64,000 nt of DNA from Bacteroidota bacterium (GCA_021779195.1 JAJYBB010000001.1:124001-188000), one strand, 5' to 3'. Shown: positions 33,321-43,635, numbered from the stretch's first letter. Program-made: numbers and translations. The notes: generated by a model from the letters alone, not told the origin.

Positions 33321-35219
33321 TTGGGAGTGAAAAAAAACGTAATCAGTTTGGTGTTTGTCTTAATAATTTTTTCTCTTCACGGACAGACAGTACAAAAAAA
33401 TCAAATAGTACAAACAAATCAATATATCAAAACCTGGCATCTCACATCGCCATTCGGTATAGCCGATTCCATCCCTGTTGATACAGTTCCACTAGATTTT
33501 CAAGATGGTAATCCAATTGATCGGTTCAGCATAGCTAATTCCTACAATGGTAATATTGGCTCGCCTATTCAATCGAAATTATATTTTGATCGTCCGGCTG
33601 CAACAGATTTCATCTTTTCGGCAGCCTATTTTCCATACCTTATGAATTTAGCTCATGCCACGTTTTACAATACCAAAACTCCTTACAGCAATTTAAATTA
33701 TACAACCGGAGGATCCACTTACAGGGATGAAGATAATATTAAATTTCTTTTCACAGCTAATGCAAACCAAAAACTGAATTTCGGGACCACACTCGATTAT
33801 ATTTATTCGCCCGGAGAATATTCAAATCAGGCTGTACAGCGATTTTCAGGTTCATTATTCGGCAGTTACAACGGCAAACATTATAATGCAACAGGTTTGA
33901 TTTCGACCAATAATTTAAGTAATTATGAAAATGGTGGTTTACAAAACACGGCTGATGGAATTAATCCATTCAATATTTCGCCCAAGGACATTCCGGTTAA
34001 CATCACAGGCTATTCAAACTATAAATATAACCTATTGATTTACAATCATCAATACACGATTGGTTTTGATCGTCCTATCCGAATCAATCTCGATTCGGTA
34101 AGAATGGAATATGTTCCGGTAACACGATTTACGCATACTTTCAAACTCGAAGATATACACAAGCGCTATTACGAGAACAGTTTAGAAAAAAGTTTTTATA
34201 CCAACACGTATGGAACTGCGGCATTTACCAACGACACGGCATCATTGCAAACCATGACGAATAATTTCTCGATTTCAATGGATGAAGAGTTTAACAAACT
34301 TATGAAATTTGGCTTGACGGCATTTATTGAGAATGAAATTCAGCGATACGGATATACACAAGATAGCTTATTTACTTCAAAATTAAAGTCGAACACTAAA
34401 GTAGGTGGTGTTTTATCGAAGCAACGCGGACAACGATTCAAATATAATATTTTAGGAGAAATTACATTGCTCGGATTTAAAACTGGAGATTTTCAGTTTA
34501 AAGGAAATGTGGAGGGGAATTTCAAATTATGGAAAGATAGCATCTCATTGGTAGCCAATGGATTTGTAAGAAGCGATCAGCCTTCTATGTTTTTACAGCA
34601 ATACGAGTCAAACCATTTCAAATGGATGAATAATTTTAATAAAACTTACCGAACTTCGGTAGGAGGTACATTTGCAATTCCAACACGATTATTAAAATTA
34701 AATGTGTCCATTGAAAACATCACCCAATTGATTTACTTCGACGACAAAGCGCTTCCGAAGCAATATTCAGGTAATGTGCAGGTGCTGGCAGGAAATCTGC
34801 GGAAAGATTTTGTTTTTGGAAAATTTGGTCTCGAGAACAACGTAGTTTATCAAATTTCATCACAGCCGGGCATTTTGCCATTACCCTCGTGGGCACTTTA
34901 TAATAATCTGTATTTTAAAGATTTGTGGTTTAACGTATTGACGGTTCAGTTGGGTGTTAATTTACGCTATCAATCATCGTATTATGCTCCTGCTTATATG
35001 CCGGCAACCGGTCAATTTTATAACCAATCCAACATCTTAATAGGCAATTATCCAATGATGAATGCGTATGCAAATTTTCATTTGAAACAAACCCGTTTCT
35101 TCCTACAATATTACCATGTAAATCAATTATTTATGAAAGGCAATTACTATTCAATGCCGGGATATCCATTGAATCCGGCTATTTTTGAAATGGGATTATC
35201 GTGGAACTTTTACAATTAA
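33321..35219 (+). CDS. Putative outer-membrane porin (Porin_10-like)
   Basis: A protein of about 630 residues with no ATG near its start. An in-frame stop at 33309 leaves TTG at 33321 or GTG at 33327 as start; GTG gives VKKNVISLVFVLIIFSLHGQ, a good signal peptide, after a GGGA-like stretch. The body is a beta-barrel with alternating aromatic strands (LYFDRPAATDFIFSAAYFPY, KFGLTAFIENEIQRYGY, FFLQYYHVNQLFMKGNYY) and ends in LSWNFYN, close to the terminal aromatic signal of outer-membrane proteins. This fits the Bacteroidota putative porin family. The substrate is unknown. The next gene is a periplasmic binding protein, so the pair may handle the same solute. Confidence 0.8.
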   Translation: MGVKKNVISLVFVLIIFSLHGQTVQKNQIVQTNQYIKTWHLTSPFGIADSIPVDTVPLDFQDGNPIDRFSIANSYNGNIGSPIQSKLYFDRPAATDFIFSAAYFPYLMNLAHATFYNTKTPYSNLNYTTGGSTYRDEDNIKFLFTANANQKLNFGTTLDYIYSPGEYSNQAVQRFSGSLFGSYNGKHYNATGLISTNNLSNYENGGLQNTADGINPFNISPKDIPVNITGYSNYKYNLLIYNHQYTIGFDRPIRINLDSVRMEYVPVTRFTHTFKLEDIHKRYYENSLEKSFYTNTYGTAAFTNDTASLQTMTNNFSISMDEEFNKLMKFGLTAFIENEIQRYGYTQDSLFTSKLKSNTKVGGVLSKQRGQRFKYNILGEITLLGFKTGDFQFKGNVEGNFKLWKDSISLVANGFVRSDQPSMFLQQYESNHFKWMNNFNKTYRTSVGGTFAIPTRLLKLNVSIENITQLIYFDDKALPKQYSGNVQVLAGNLRKDFVFGKFGLENNVVYQISSQPGILPLPSWALYNNLYFKDLWFNVLTVQLGVNLRYQSSYYAPAYMPATGQFYNQSNILIGNYPMMNAYANFHLKQTRFFLQYYHVNQLFMKGNYYSMPGYPLNPAIFEMGLSWNFYN

Positions 35220-35268
35220 AAATTGTTGATTTTATTGCTTGTCGTCTCCAAACCTTATTTTGAAAACA

Positions 35269-36075
35269 ATGCAAAAAAAAATTCTGACTGGAATCATATT
35301 TGGGGGATTGATATTGACAGTTGCGATTGTTGTTTCAATTCATCATCACCGAAACAGACTCCATGATTTGCCGGGCATCATTGAAAATGGAAGGATCACC
35401 GTTTTGACTGATAGCAGCAAATTGGGATTCTCGGTGAAAGGAGACAGTGTTTTTGGATTTCAGTACGAAATTGTAAAAGCATTTGCCGACAGTATGGGTT
35501 TAGAATTGGTCATAACAAAAGAAAATGACCTTGAAGCCTGTATGAATTCATTGAAAAGTGGTGATTATGACATTATTGCAAATTTAATACCCATTACTTC
35601 ACAATGGAAAAAGGAGGTGTTATTTACGATACCTCTGTTTACTTCCCGACCGATATTGGTGCAACAAATACCTGAAGACACGACCCGTTCAAAATTAATT
35701 ACAAATCATTATCAATTACTTAACGACACGGTGTACATTCCATATCATTCACCCTATAAAATGCGGTTGGAACATTTGTCGGATGAAATTGCCGGTACGA
35801 TTCATATTATTGAAATGAAGAATGTTAGTACGGAGCAAATGGTTCGTTTGGTTTCAGAAGGTAAAATTAAATATACAATTTGCGATGAACTTTTTGCAAA
35901 AAAATTAAAACTTCAATATCCGAATATCGATATTTCGTTACCCATTGGTTTTGAACAACAACTGGCATGGGCAGTTCATTTAAAATCGCCCAAGCTATTA
36001 GCCAAACTCAACGATTTTCTAACAGATTTCATGGGGAGCGAAGCCTATTGGGATATTTATCGGAAATATTTTTGA
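35269..36075 (+). CDS. Periplasmic substrate-binding protein (SBP_bac_3 type)
   Basis: A 268-residue protein starting at ATG 35269 ([23 protein letters not shown], an N-terminal signal anchor). The fold is the family 3 binding domain: [59 protein letters not shown] and the end [18 protein letters not shown]. It resembles the N-terminal domain of the MltF transglycosylase, but no lytic transglycosylase domain follows. No ABC permease or ATPase gene is nearby, so it may act as a sensor or partner of the adjacent porin. It is 49 nt after the porin stop. Confidence 0.82.
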   Translation: MQKKILTGIIFGGLILTVAIVVSIHHHRNRLHDLPGIIENGRITVLTDSSKLGFSVKGDSVFGFQYEIVKAFADSMGLELVITKENDLEACMNSLKSGDYDIIANLIPITSQWKKEVLFTIPLFTSRPILVQQIPEDTTRSKLITNHYQLLNDTVYIPYHSPYKMRLEHLSDEIAGTIHIIEMKNVSTEQMVRLVSEGKIKYTICDELFAKKLKLQYPNIDISLPIGFEQQLAWAVHLKSPKLLAKLNDFLTDFMGSEAYWDIYRKYF

Positions 36076-36122
36076 AAAACCAAAAGGAAAAACCAATAAT
36101 CAAATTAAAAAAATCTGGAATT

Positions 36123-37040
36123 ATGCCATTAAATATTCCTTTTACCTTACCTGCGGTCGATATTTTACGAAAAGAAAATATATTCGTAATGGATTCAGAA
36201 CGTGCTTCAACGCAGGAAATTCGTGCATTGAAAATTCTGATTCTGAATTTAATGCCCCTGAAAATAGCCACCGAAACCGATTTAATCCGTTTGCTCTCGA
36301 ACTCGCCATTACAAATTGAAATTGATTTTATGCACATGGAGAGCCATGCTTCAAAAAACACTCCCATTGAGCACCTGATGACATTTTATAAAACGTTTGA
36401 CGAATTAAAACAAAGCAATTACGATGGAATGATCGTTACCGGCGCACCCGTGGAACAATTAGAATTCGAAGCAGTAAATTACTGGAGCGAAATAACAACC
36501 ATTTTCGACTGGGCGCAAACACATGTTACCTCAACATTTTATATCTGTTGGGCAGCCCAGGCAGGATTATACCATCATTACGGCATTCCAAAATATCCCC
36601 TTCCCGAAAAAATGTTCGGTGTATTCGAACATTATAATTACAATCCCCAAAACCCTATTTTTCGGGGATTTGATGATATTTTTTATGTTCCTCACAGCCG
36701 TCATACCGAAATCAGAGTCGAAGATATATTAAAAAATCCGGAGCTTACCTTGCTATCGGAATCAACTGAATCAGGTGTTTACATGGTAATGGCACGAAAC
36801 GGTCGTGAATTTTTTATTACAGGACATTCAGAATATGCGCCAAACACGTTGGACACAGAGTACAAACGAGATTTAGACAAAGGACTGCCTATCCAAATGC
36901 CTCGAAATTATTACCGTGATAATAATCCGGAAAATGAACCAATCATTCGTTGGCGGAGTCATGCCAATTTACTATTCACCAACTGGTTAAACTATTTTGT
37001 TTATCAGGAAACACCATATGATTTATCGAAAATTCACTAA
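36123..37040 (+). CDS. metA: MetA, homoserine O-acyltransferase (acetyl-CoA type predicted)
   Basis: A 305-residue enzyme from ATG 36123 ([20 protein letters not shown]); the open frame extends 52 codons upstream into the previous gene and is not used. The catalytic Cys142 is in [10 protein letters not shown], and His235 and Glu237 are in TGHSEYAP, all at the same numbers as in Escherichia coli MetA. Position 111 is Glu (GAPVE), whereas Escherichia coli has Gly; Glu at this site is known to favour acetyl-CoA over succinyl-CoA. The first step of methionine synthesis here is therefore probably homoserine O-acetylation. The end overlaps the open frame of the U32 gene. Confidence 0.95.
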   Translation: MPLNIPFTLPAVDILRKENIFVMDSERASTQEIRALKILILNLMPLKIATETDLIRLLSNSPLQIEIDFMHMESHASKNTPIEHLMTFYKTFDELKQSNYDGMIVTGAPVEQLEFEAVNYWSEITTIFDWAQTHVTSTFYICWAAQAGLYHHYGIPKYPLPEKMFGVFEHYNYNPQNPIFRGFDDIFYVPHSRHTEIRVEDILKNPELTLLSESTESGVYMVMARNGREFFITGHSEYAPNTLDTEYKRDLDKGLPIQMPRNYYRDNNPENEPIIRWRSHANLLFTNWLNYFVYQETPYDLSKIH

Positions 37041-38905
37041 GAAATTTAGAATTACTGTCCCCTGCAAAAAATCTTTCATGCGGACTGGCTGCCATCAACC
37101 ACGGAGCTGATGCAGTGTATATTGGCGCATCCGCATTTGGTGCCCGTGCAGCCGCTGGAAACTCAATTGCCGATATCGAAACATTGGTACAGTACGCTCA
37201 CAAATTCAGATCAAAAGTATATGTTACCCTGAATACCCTGCTTACCGACGACCAACTTCCGGCTGCTCAGAAATTAATTCATCAAATTTATCATGCCGAA
37301 GCCGATGCATTGATTATTCAGGATATGGGCATTCTACAACTCGATATTCCAGCTATATCACTGCATGCGAGTACACAAACTGACAATCGAACGGTTGAAA
37401 AAGTGCGGTTTTTAGAGCAATCCGGTTTTTCACGTGTAGTACTTGCGCGGGAATTAAATTTAAAACAAATCTCAGAAATTGCATCACAAACTAACGTAGA
37501 ACTTGAAGCCTTTGTACATGGTGCTTTATGTGTAAGTTACAGCGGACAATGCTACATCAGCGAAGCTTCATGTGGCCGCTCGGCAAATCGGGGCGAATGT
37601 GCACAATATTGCCGTTTACCCTATAATTTATTTGATGCTAATGGAAATATATTGTTGAAAAACAAGCATTTACTATCAATGAAAGATTTGGATTTATCCG
37701 AATCCTTAACAGAATTAATTCAAGCAGGCATTCGCTCATTCAAAATTGAAGGACGGTTGAAAGATGAAAATTATGTTAAAAATATCACCGCCTTTTACCG
37801 GAAAAAATTAGATAGTTTTTTAGATGGAAATTCAAAATACAAAAAAGCGTCGACAGGAAAAACCATATTTTTCTTTGAACCCAATCCGGCAAAAAGTTTT
37901 CGAAGGGGAGCTACCGATTATTTTTTACATGGTAGGCATGCAGGCATATTCCAATCTGAAACGCCTAAATCAATAGGCGAACTAATTGGAAAAGTTATGC
38001 TGGTTGATCAACGGTATTTTGAAGTCGAAAACGGATCGAATCTAACTAACGGCGATGGCCTTTGTTATTTTGACAAACAGGATGAATTAATCGGTTTCAG
38101 ATTAAATAAAATTGAGCTTAGTCCTGAGTCAAAATTTTCGACAAAAGGCACAAAAATTAAATGTTACCCATCAATAATGCCCCGTTTGCAAACCGGCACC
38201 TTGTTGTATCGAAATCATGATCAGGCATTTGAAAAAATTATGAATGGAAAAACAGCCGAACGGAAAGTGAATATTGATCTGAGTTTTACTGAAACAGAGC
38301 ACGGGTTTGCGATTGACATTGTGGATGAAGATGGCATTTACAGCCGATTTGAATCAATTTCAGAAAAGCAAATGGCTCAAAACAAGGAGGTTGTAGAGTC
38401 AAATATTCGGCGACAATTATCAAAATTAGGCGATTCAATTTATCAAATTCAAAACCTGCAAATAAACCTTCAAGCGCCTTGGTTTTTCCCTGCAACAAAG
38501 CTCAACGAATGGCGACGAGAAGCTATCGATCAATTGGAGGCAGCCCGAAAACTTGATTACAAAACTCAACCTCGCGAAAAACCTGAAATGGCTCATTTTC
38601 CGAAAAAACGATTGTCATATCTGGCAAATGTTACCAACAAAATGGCAGAAACTTTTTATCGAAATCATGGAGTAACCGAAATTGAGCAGGGTTTCAAGGT
38701 CAAAGCCCAAGAAGGAGTTCCTTTGATGTTTACGAAACATTGTATTAAATATGAATCAGGATGGTGTCCGAAGGAAGGATACAAATCCCCATTAAACGAA
38801 CCACTATACCTTAAAAATAACGATCAAATGTTTGAATTAACTTTCGATTGTAAACTTTGCGAAATGAGAATATCGAAGAAAACAACCAAAATATTAGAAT
38901 TTTAA
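37022..38905 (+). CDS. U32-family protein, RlhA-like (start codon unclear)
   Basis: The frame is open from 37022, just after an in-frame TGA, to 38905 (about 627 codons). The conserved N-terminus [20 protein letters not shown] is encoded at 37046-37105, but there is no ATG, GTG or TTG ahead of it; the first standard start in frame is GTG at 37115, inside the conserved region. The core has [20 protein letters not shown] with [13 protein letters not shown] and the [18 protein letters not shown] segment. The C-terminal cysteines ([14 protein letters not shown] and FDCKLCEMR) fit an iron-sulfur cluster as in RlhA and TrhP. Length and the extra C-terminal domain favour an RNA hydroxylation role like RlhA (23S C2501). 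It overlaps the metA stop. Confidence 0.8.
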   Translation, partial: FIENSLRNLELLSPAKNLSCGLAAINHGADAVYIGASAFGARAAAGNSIADIETLVQYAHKFRSKVYVTLNTLLTDDQLPAAQKLIHQIYHAEADALIIQDMGILQLDIPAISLHASTQTDNRTVEKVRFLEQSGFSRVVLARELNLKQISEIASQTNVELEAFVHGALCVSYSGQCYISEASCGRSANRGECAQYCRLPYNLFDANGNILLKNKHLLSMKDLDLSESLTELIQAGIRSFKIEGRLKDENYVKNITAFYRKKLDSFLDGNSKYKKASTGKTIFFFEPNPAKSFRRGATDYFLHGRHAGIFQSETPKSIGELIGKVMLVDQRYFEVENGSNLTNGDGLCYFDKQDELIGFRLNKIELSPESKFSTKGTKIKCYPSIMPRLQTGTLLYRNHDQAFEKIMNGKTAERKVNIDLSFTETEHGFAIDIVDEDGIYSRFESISEKQMAQNKEVVESNIRRQLSKLGDSIYQIQNLQINLQAPWFFPATKLNEWRREAIDQLEAARKLDYKTQPREKPEMAHFPKKRLSYLANVTNKMAETFYRNHGVTEIEQGFKVKAQEGVPLMFTKHCIKYESGWCPKEGYKSPLNEPLYLKNNDQMFELTFDCKLCEMRISKKTTKILEF

Positions 38906-38939
38906 AAGTGCAAATTCCATCCTTTATTAATAAAAAAAA

Positions 38940-40445
38940 CTATTTTCCTACCGATTTAAATGCTTTTCCCAATGAATCGATAATATCTCTTGCAATCATC
39001 GATTCTTCGGATTGTTCAATCAAAGCAAAATCAGCGGCTTTGCCATGTATAAAAACTCCAAGCTGAGCAGCTTGGGCAGCTTCATAGCCTTGCGCCAATA
39101 AACCCGCCAATATTCCCGTAAGCACGTCTCCCGAACCGGCTGTTGCCATGCCTGCATTTCCGGTACTATTAAAAATCAGCTGACCATTTGGAAGTGCAAT
39201 TAGCGTGTAAGCTCCTTTCAAAATAATAATTAAGTCATAATCTTGGGCTGTTTTTTTGGCTTTAATCATACGTTCGAAGGAAGAATTACATTTGCCGAAT
39301 AAACGTTCAAACTCTTTTGGATGAGGGGTTAGCAGGCTATTTTTGGGAATAAGTTTAAGTAAATCTTTCTCAAAACTGATAATATTAAGCGCATCGGCAT
39401 CAAGCACGCAGGGTTTATTTAACTGACCCAGTAACTTGCGTAGCATGCCGGAAGTTTCAGATTTTGTGCCTATACCCGGACCAACCGCCACGGCATTGTA
39501 AATTTCCAGCACATTCACATCACTTATAAAATTGTCGAACTGATCGGGTTGAAAGATAATTTCAGGCACTGATGTTTGAATTATCACACGATTAGCAGAG
39601 CAACTGTGAACGGTTACAAGCCCGGCTCCTGTTCGTAAAGCTGCTTTTCCTGAAAGTATTGAAGCTCCGGCCATTCCATAACTTCCGGCAATTATAAGTG
39701 CATGACCAAAAGTTCCTTTATGAGAAAATTTCGGTCTGTTTTTTAAAATGGATTGAATGTCAGAAGTTTCCAACAGTGTAAAATTGCTTTCGGTTTCAGA
39801 AATGGCTTTTGAAAGAATACCAATGTCAAGCACTTCCCATTGACCCACAAATTTTTCATTTTCAGGCAACAAAAAAGCCAACTTAGGAAATTGAAGACTG
39901 AAAGTATAGGTAGCTTTTACGATTGGAGCATTCAAACCAGAGTTTTCTTCTCCTTGCAATCCGGAAGGAATATCAATAGCCAACACTTTACAACCACAGC
40001 TATTTATCCAGTTTACGGCATCTGCAAAGAATCCGGTTATCGGTCGGGTTAGCCCGGAACCAAAAAGTCCATCGATCAGTATGCAGTCATGACTCACTTC
40101 GGGAGCAATAAACTCGTTAATAAGTATTGTAATTGACCCGGGAAATTCTTCAACAAGTCGCTGACGGTTTTTTTCGCAATCTGCAGAAAGTTTTCCGGAG
40201 TGCAGTAAAAAAACGCGTACATTTAATTTTGCATGAAGCAGTAAACGCGCCAACACGAGGGCATCTCCGCCATTGTTTCCCGGACCGGCAAAGATATAAA
40301 CAGGTTGATCGAGTTCAATTTTATTCAATATTGTCTTACAAATAGCAGTGCCCGCCCGCTCCATCAAATCGATAGAAGCAATGGGTTCCTGATCTATTGT
40401 ATATTGGTCGAGCTCCTTAATTTGCGACGTATTGAAGAATTTCAT
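38940..40445 (-). CDS. nnrD: Bifunctional NAD(P)HX epimerase/dehydratase
   Basis: A fusion of 501 residues from ATG 40445 (MKFFNTSQIKELDQYTIDQE); an ATG ten codons upstream (40475) is less typical. The N-terminal YjeF epimerase domain (NnrE) has VYIFAGPGNNGGDALVLAR and VLAIDIPSGLQGEE. The C-terminal ribokinase-like dehydratase domain (NnrD) has GTFGHALIIAGSYGMAGA, LTPHPKEFERLFG and NAGMATAGSGDVLTGILAGL. It repairs hydrated NADH and NADPH. It follows rlmF by 45 nt on the same strand and converges with the U32 gene across 34 nt. Confidence 0.94.
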   Translation of the reverse strand: MKFFNTSQIKELDQYTIDQEPIASIDLMERAGTAICKTILNKIELDQPVYIFAGPGNNGGDALVLARLLLHAKLNVRVFLLHSGKLSADCEKNRQRLVEEFPGSITILINEFIAPEVSHDCILIDGLFGSGLTRPITGFFADAVNWINSCGCKVLAIDIPSGLQGEENSGLNAPIVKATYTFSLQFPKLAFLLPENEKFVGQWEVLDIGILSKAISETESNFTLLETSDIQSILKNRPKFSHKGTFGHALIIAGSYGMAGASILSGKAALRTGAGLVTVHSCSANRVIIQTSVPEIIFQPDQFDNFISDVNVLEIYNAVAVGPGIGTKSETSGMLRKLLGQLNKPCVLDADALNIISFEKDLLKLIPKNSLLTPHPKEFERLFGKCNSSFERMIKAKKTAQDYDLIIILKGAYTLIALPNGQLIFNSTGNAGMATAGSGDVLTGILAGLLAQGYEAAQAAQLGVFIHGKAADFALIEQSEESMIARDIIDSLGKAFKSVGK

Positions 40446-40490
40446 ATCCGTTTCTATTGATAATTTGCAATTCAAAATTGAAATGGTAAA

Positions 40491-41462
40491 TTAATAAGCT
40501 TTCCATCTATTATCAATCCATTTCTGCTGTTGCGCTGGTTTCAAAAAAGTCCAAGCTACGATTCGGCTTATTTTTGTTCCCTGTCCCATCTGAATAGTTT
40601 TTACCTCAAACGCATCGGCATTTTCAAGTGCTTCATAGACACTTTTCAGATGCGATTGTTTCGAAATTTGGGTAGTAAACCAAAAACAATTCGATGCAAA
40701 TTGTTTGCTCTGGCGAATCATGCTGCGTACAAAACGTTCTTCACCCCCCTCACACCACAATTCAGTAGTTTGACCTCCAAAATTGAGAGCGGGAGAGGTA
40801 ACTTTCTTGTGGCTCAAACTGCTCAGTTTACGAAGATTTCCTTCCCGAGCCTCTTCAGCCGATGCATGAAAAGGCGGATTACAGATAGTCAAATCAACAG
40901 GTTCGTTCCGCTCCATGATACCATGAAAAATATCCATGGGATTTTCCTGAAAACGAAGTTCGATGCTTCTTTTCAGAAAAAGATTATTATTCAAAATTTT
41001 GTTTGCCGATTCCAAAGCAGCCGGATCGGTTTCGGAACCGATAAACGACCAACCGTATTCTTTATTGCCGACAATAGGAAAGACACAACTGGCACCAACA
41101 CCGATATCCATACATTTAATTTTCGGACCGGTTGGAATTTTTCCATCGTTCGAACTGCCTAATAAATCGGCAATGTAATGTACATAATCGACTCTTCCGG
41201 GTATAGGCGGACATAAATAGCCCGATGGAATATCCCAATATTCAATTGAATAATAATACTTTAAAAGTGCGGTATTTAGCCACTTTACTGCTTTTGGGTT
41301 GGCAAAATCAATCGATTCGTTGCCGAAAGCATTAATTTTCACATAGTTGCCCAATCCCGGACAGGTGCTAATTAACTGTTTAAAATCGTATCGTTCCCTG
41401 TGCTTATTTCGGGGATGTAAAACGGTTTTTTCGGCAGATTGATTTTTTCTATTTTCTGGCAT
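40491..41462 (-). CDS. rlmF: RlmF, 23S rRNA adenine-1618 N6-methyltransferase
   Basis: A 323-residue methyltransferase. The N-terminus has the family pattern LHPRNKHRERYDFKQLIST and ALLKYYYSIEYWDIPSGYLC. The SAM-binding part has KCMDIGVGASCVFPIVGNK, and the N6-adenine motif is NPPFHAS. It methylates A1618 of 23S rRNA. A -7 element lies about 35 nt upstream. It is followed by the NAD(P)HX repair gene. Confidence 0.94.
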   Translation of the reverse strand: MPENRKNQSAEKTVLHPRNKHRERYDFKQLISTCPGLGNYVKINAFGNESIDFANPKAVKWLNTALLKYYYSIEYWDIPSGYLCPPIPGRVDYVHYIADLLGSSNDGKIPTGPKIKCMDIGVGASCVFPIVGNKEYGWSFIGSETDPAALESANKILNNNLFLKRSIELRFQENPMDIFHGIMERNEPVDLTICNPPFHASAEEAREGNLRKLSSLSHKKVTSPALNFGGQTTELWCEGGEERFVRSMIRQSKQFASNCFWFTTQISKQSHLKSVYEALENADAFEVKTIQMGQGTKISRIVAWTFLKPAQQQKWIDNRWKAY

Positions 41463-41495
41463 AAATTTTTGAAGTCAAGAATTAAATTGACTTTA

Positions 41496-41503
41496 CAAAA
41501 GTA
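41496..41503 (-). promoter_or_regulatory. Putative -7 element of rlmF
   Basis: The minus strand reads TACTTTTG, a full match to TAnnTTTG, 34 nt ahead of the rlmF ATG at 41462. A -33 element at the proper distance was not recognised, and this position is just after the stop of the TIGR02757 gene. Confidence 0.5.
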
Positions 41504-41534
41504 GGCATTTTTTAGTCAGAAAGACATTACGGAA

Positions 41535-42386
41535 TCAAATAATAAGGAATTGATCATTTTTCTCTTCAAAAGCCCCGATTCCAAACAATGCAAAATCATA
41601 TTTAACAGGATCTTCAGCATCAAAACTGCGCAGCACATCTGTTATTTCAGTTACTGCTTTCCAATCGTTCTGCCTACGTTGAAGCAGATTTAACGCACGT
41701 GCTACATCGCCGGAATGAACATCGAGCGGTAACATCAATGCAGACATTGGGATGTTTTTCCACAACCCAAAATCTACCTCATGTTCATCATCTCGAACCA
41801 TCCATCGCAAGTACATATTCAGTCGCTTGGCACTTGAATTTGCCGATACATCTGACACATGTTTGGTTACCCGTTTCTCGTGGGGGATACTTAGAAATGT
41901 ATTTCTGAAATGACGAAGCGCTCCAAACACAGTTCCATTAACTAAATATCCTTCGGTGAAAACCTTTTCTAATCCACCATGATATCGGTAAATATGCTGC
42001 AACGAAGCAAGAAAAAACAAACAATCATTTCCATTGAATGTGCGGTGAACAAAACTTTTGAGACCCGCATATTCATCTGGTAACTTAACTATTTTATTAT
42101 TAGATGAATAGCCCAAAGTAACGCGTTCAATATTCAACTTTCGATCCATTAAAAACGCATAGGGCGAATTTCCCATCAGTTCCATCAAATGATTTGCATT
42201 GTTGATGATGCTTTTTCGTTGTCCCCAAGCTATGGAAGCGGTCAAAAATCCAGCAATCTCAATATCTTCTTTCCTGCTAAACCGATGAGGAATCTGAATT
42301 GGGTCAGTTTTAATAAAATCAAAATTGTTATAACGATTGATTCGATCGTCAAGTAACCGTTTTATATCGTGAAAATCAGGGTGCAT
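41535..42386 (-). CDS. TIGR02757 (DUF2400) family protein
   Basis: A 283-residue soluble protein. The family pattern is plain in DIEIAGFLTASIAWGQRKSI, NGNDCLFFLASLQHIY, KRLNMYLRWMVRDD and LDVHSGDVARALNLL. The helical arrangement and the closing DPVKYDFALFGIGAFE resemble helix-hairpin-helix DNA glycosylases, so a nucleic-acid role has been suggested for the family. No function is established. It lies 58 nt downstream of the surface-repeat gene on the same strand. Confidence 0.88.
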   Translation of the reverse strand: MHPDFHDIKRLLDDRINRYNNFDFIKTDPIQIPHRFSRKEDIEIAGFLTASIAWGQRKSIINNANHLMELMGNSPYAFLMDRKLNIERVTLGYSSNNKIVKLPDEYAGLKSFVHRTFNGNDCLFFLASLQHIYRYHGGLEKVFTEGYLVNGTVFGALRHFRNTFLSIPHEKRVTKHVSDVSANSSAKRLNMYLRWMVRDDEHEVDFGLWKNIPMSALMLPLDVHSGDVARALNLLQRRQNDWKAVTEITDVLRSFDAEDPVKYDFALFGIGAFEEKNDQFLII

Positions 42387-42444
42387 TAAATTAAAATTAA
42401 AAATGAAAGGAAAAATAACGAGGTTTCAAAAGAGCTTTTCGATG

Positions 42445-43635
42445 TTAAAACTGATATCGCAATGCTGCTTTTAATCCAACCATCAATATATTACTTTCAT
42501 CAACCTTGTTTTGATAAAGTGTGAACAACGGCTGTAGAAAATCAACTTTATTGTTTGAATGATTCAAACTCAATAAAGGACCAACCACAACACTGAATTT
42601 ATCCGAAAGCGCACAAAGTGCATTCAACTGTAAATTATAAATTTGATTCCGGGAATGAAATAAAGTCGACTGGAAACCTGCTTCAGGATTGAATCCAAGT
42701 TGATTACAAATATGAACGATTAGTCCCATTCCCAGTCCAACTGCATAAGGATTTTTTGCATCTAATCCATAAGACACATTCAAAGAGGTATAAAACTGCT
42801 TCGTACCGGATTTAAACGATAAATTGAAAGGGTATATATCAGAAACTCCAAATTCGATTGCCTGGTAACCATTTTTCTTTACTAAACTAAAAAAACCAAC
42901 CGGTACTCCACTCGAAACTGTGTCGATCAGGTTGACAAAACCAAGCTGAAAGCCTGATAATTGATGAATTTTATTTAAAAATCCTATTTGTACTCCTTCC
43001 ATTTGATTCCCAACAAGATTTACAAAACCCATCTGAATTCCATGAACTTTATCCCCAATAACATTAACAAAACCTAACTGTAATCCATCAGCATGATTGC
43101 CTAATACATTCGAAAATCCAAGCTGAACTCCATGCATTTGATTCCCAATCACATTCAACAATCCAACCTGAGTACCATGAAATGAATTTTCCATAGCATT
43201 AAAAACACCCAAATTCAATCCATTGAATTTATTCCCGATAGCGTTGGCAAATCCAATCTGGCAACCATTGCAGGCATTACCCACTGCATTGAAAATTCCG
43301 ACAGTTAAACCGTTCGAGTTTTTTCCTGTCGCATTAAAAAATGCAATTTGAGCACCCTTAAATTCATGCCCGACAAAATTGGCAAATGCAATTTCCAAAC
43401 CATTGAAATTAAAAAAATTTCGATTACTAAAACCAATTTGCAGACCAGTGTAATTTCCTTGAGCCACGTTAATAAACCCGATTAAAGGAAAATTAAAACC
43501 CTCAGGTACACGATTGTACCCAACGGTATATAAAATATTTGTGCCGGGTTGAGCTATTTTAGTAGAATCCTGACTAAAAATTAAAACCCTAACAAAGAAT
43601 ATGAATATCACTAAAAAAAATAATTTGAGCTTCAT
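42445..43635 (-). CDS. Surface-repeat protein (LA_2272-like) with outer-membrane C-terminus
   Basis: A 396-residue exported protein with signal peptide KLFFLVIFIFFVRVLIFSQ. About ten to twelve degenerate repeats of 19 residues cover about residues 55-275; a unit reads like GVQLGFSNVLGNHAD, that is G-x-Q-x-G-F-x-N-x-x-G-N. The C-terminal third looks like a beta-barrel segment and ends LKAALRYQF, the terminal Phe signal of outer-membrane proteins. This matches the repeat-containing surface family first annotated in Leptospira (LA_2272), from memory. The regular period suggests a beta-solenoid exposed on the cell surface. The partner and function are unknown. It has its own promoter. Confidence 0.72.
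   Translation of the reverse strand: MKLKLFFLVIFIFFVRVLIFSQDSTKIAQPGTNILYTVGYNRVPEGFNFPLIGFINVAQGNYTGLQIGFSNRNFFNFNGLEIAFANFVGHEFKGAQIAFFNATGKNSNGLTVGIFNAVGNACNGCQIGFANAIGNKFNGLNLGVFNAMENSFHGTQVGLLNVIGNQMHGVQLGFSNVLGNHADGLQLGFVNVIGDKVHGIQMGFVNLVGNQMEGVQIGFLNKIHQLSGFQLGFVNLIDTVSSGVPVGFFSLVKKNGYQAIEFGVSDIYPFNLSFKSGTKQFYTSLNVSYGLDAKNPYAVGLGMGLIVHICNQLGFNPEAGFQSTLFHSRNQIYNLQLNALCALSDKFSVVVGPLLSLNHSNNKVDFLQPLFTLYQNKVDESNILMVGLKAALRYQF

Noticed and set aside
40530-41162. A 210-residue open frame on the plus strand
   Set aside because: It lies fully inside rlmF on the opposite strand and shows no known motif; rlmF has conserved motifs through the same region.
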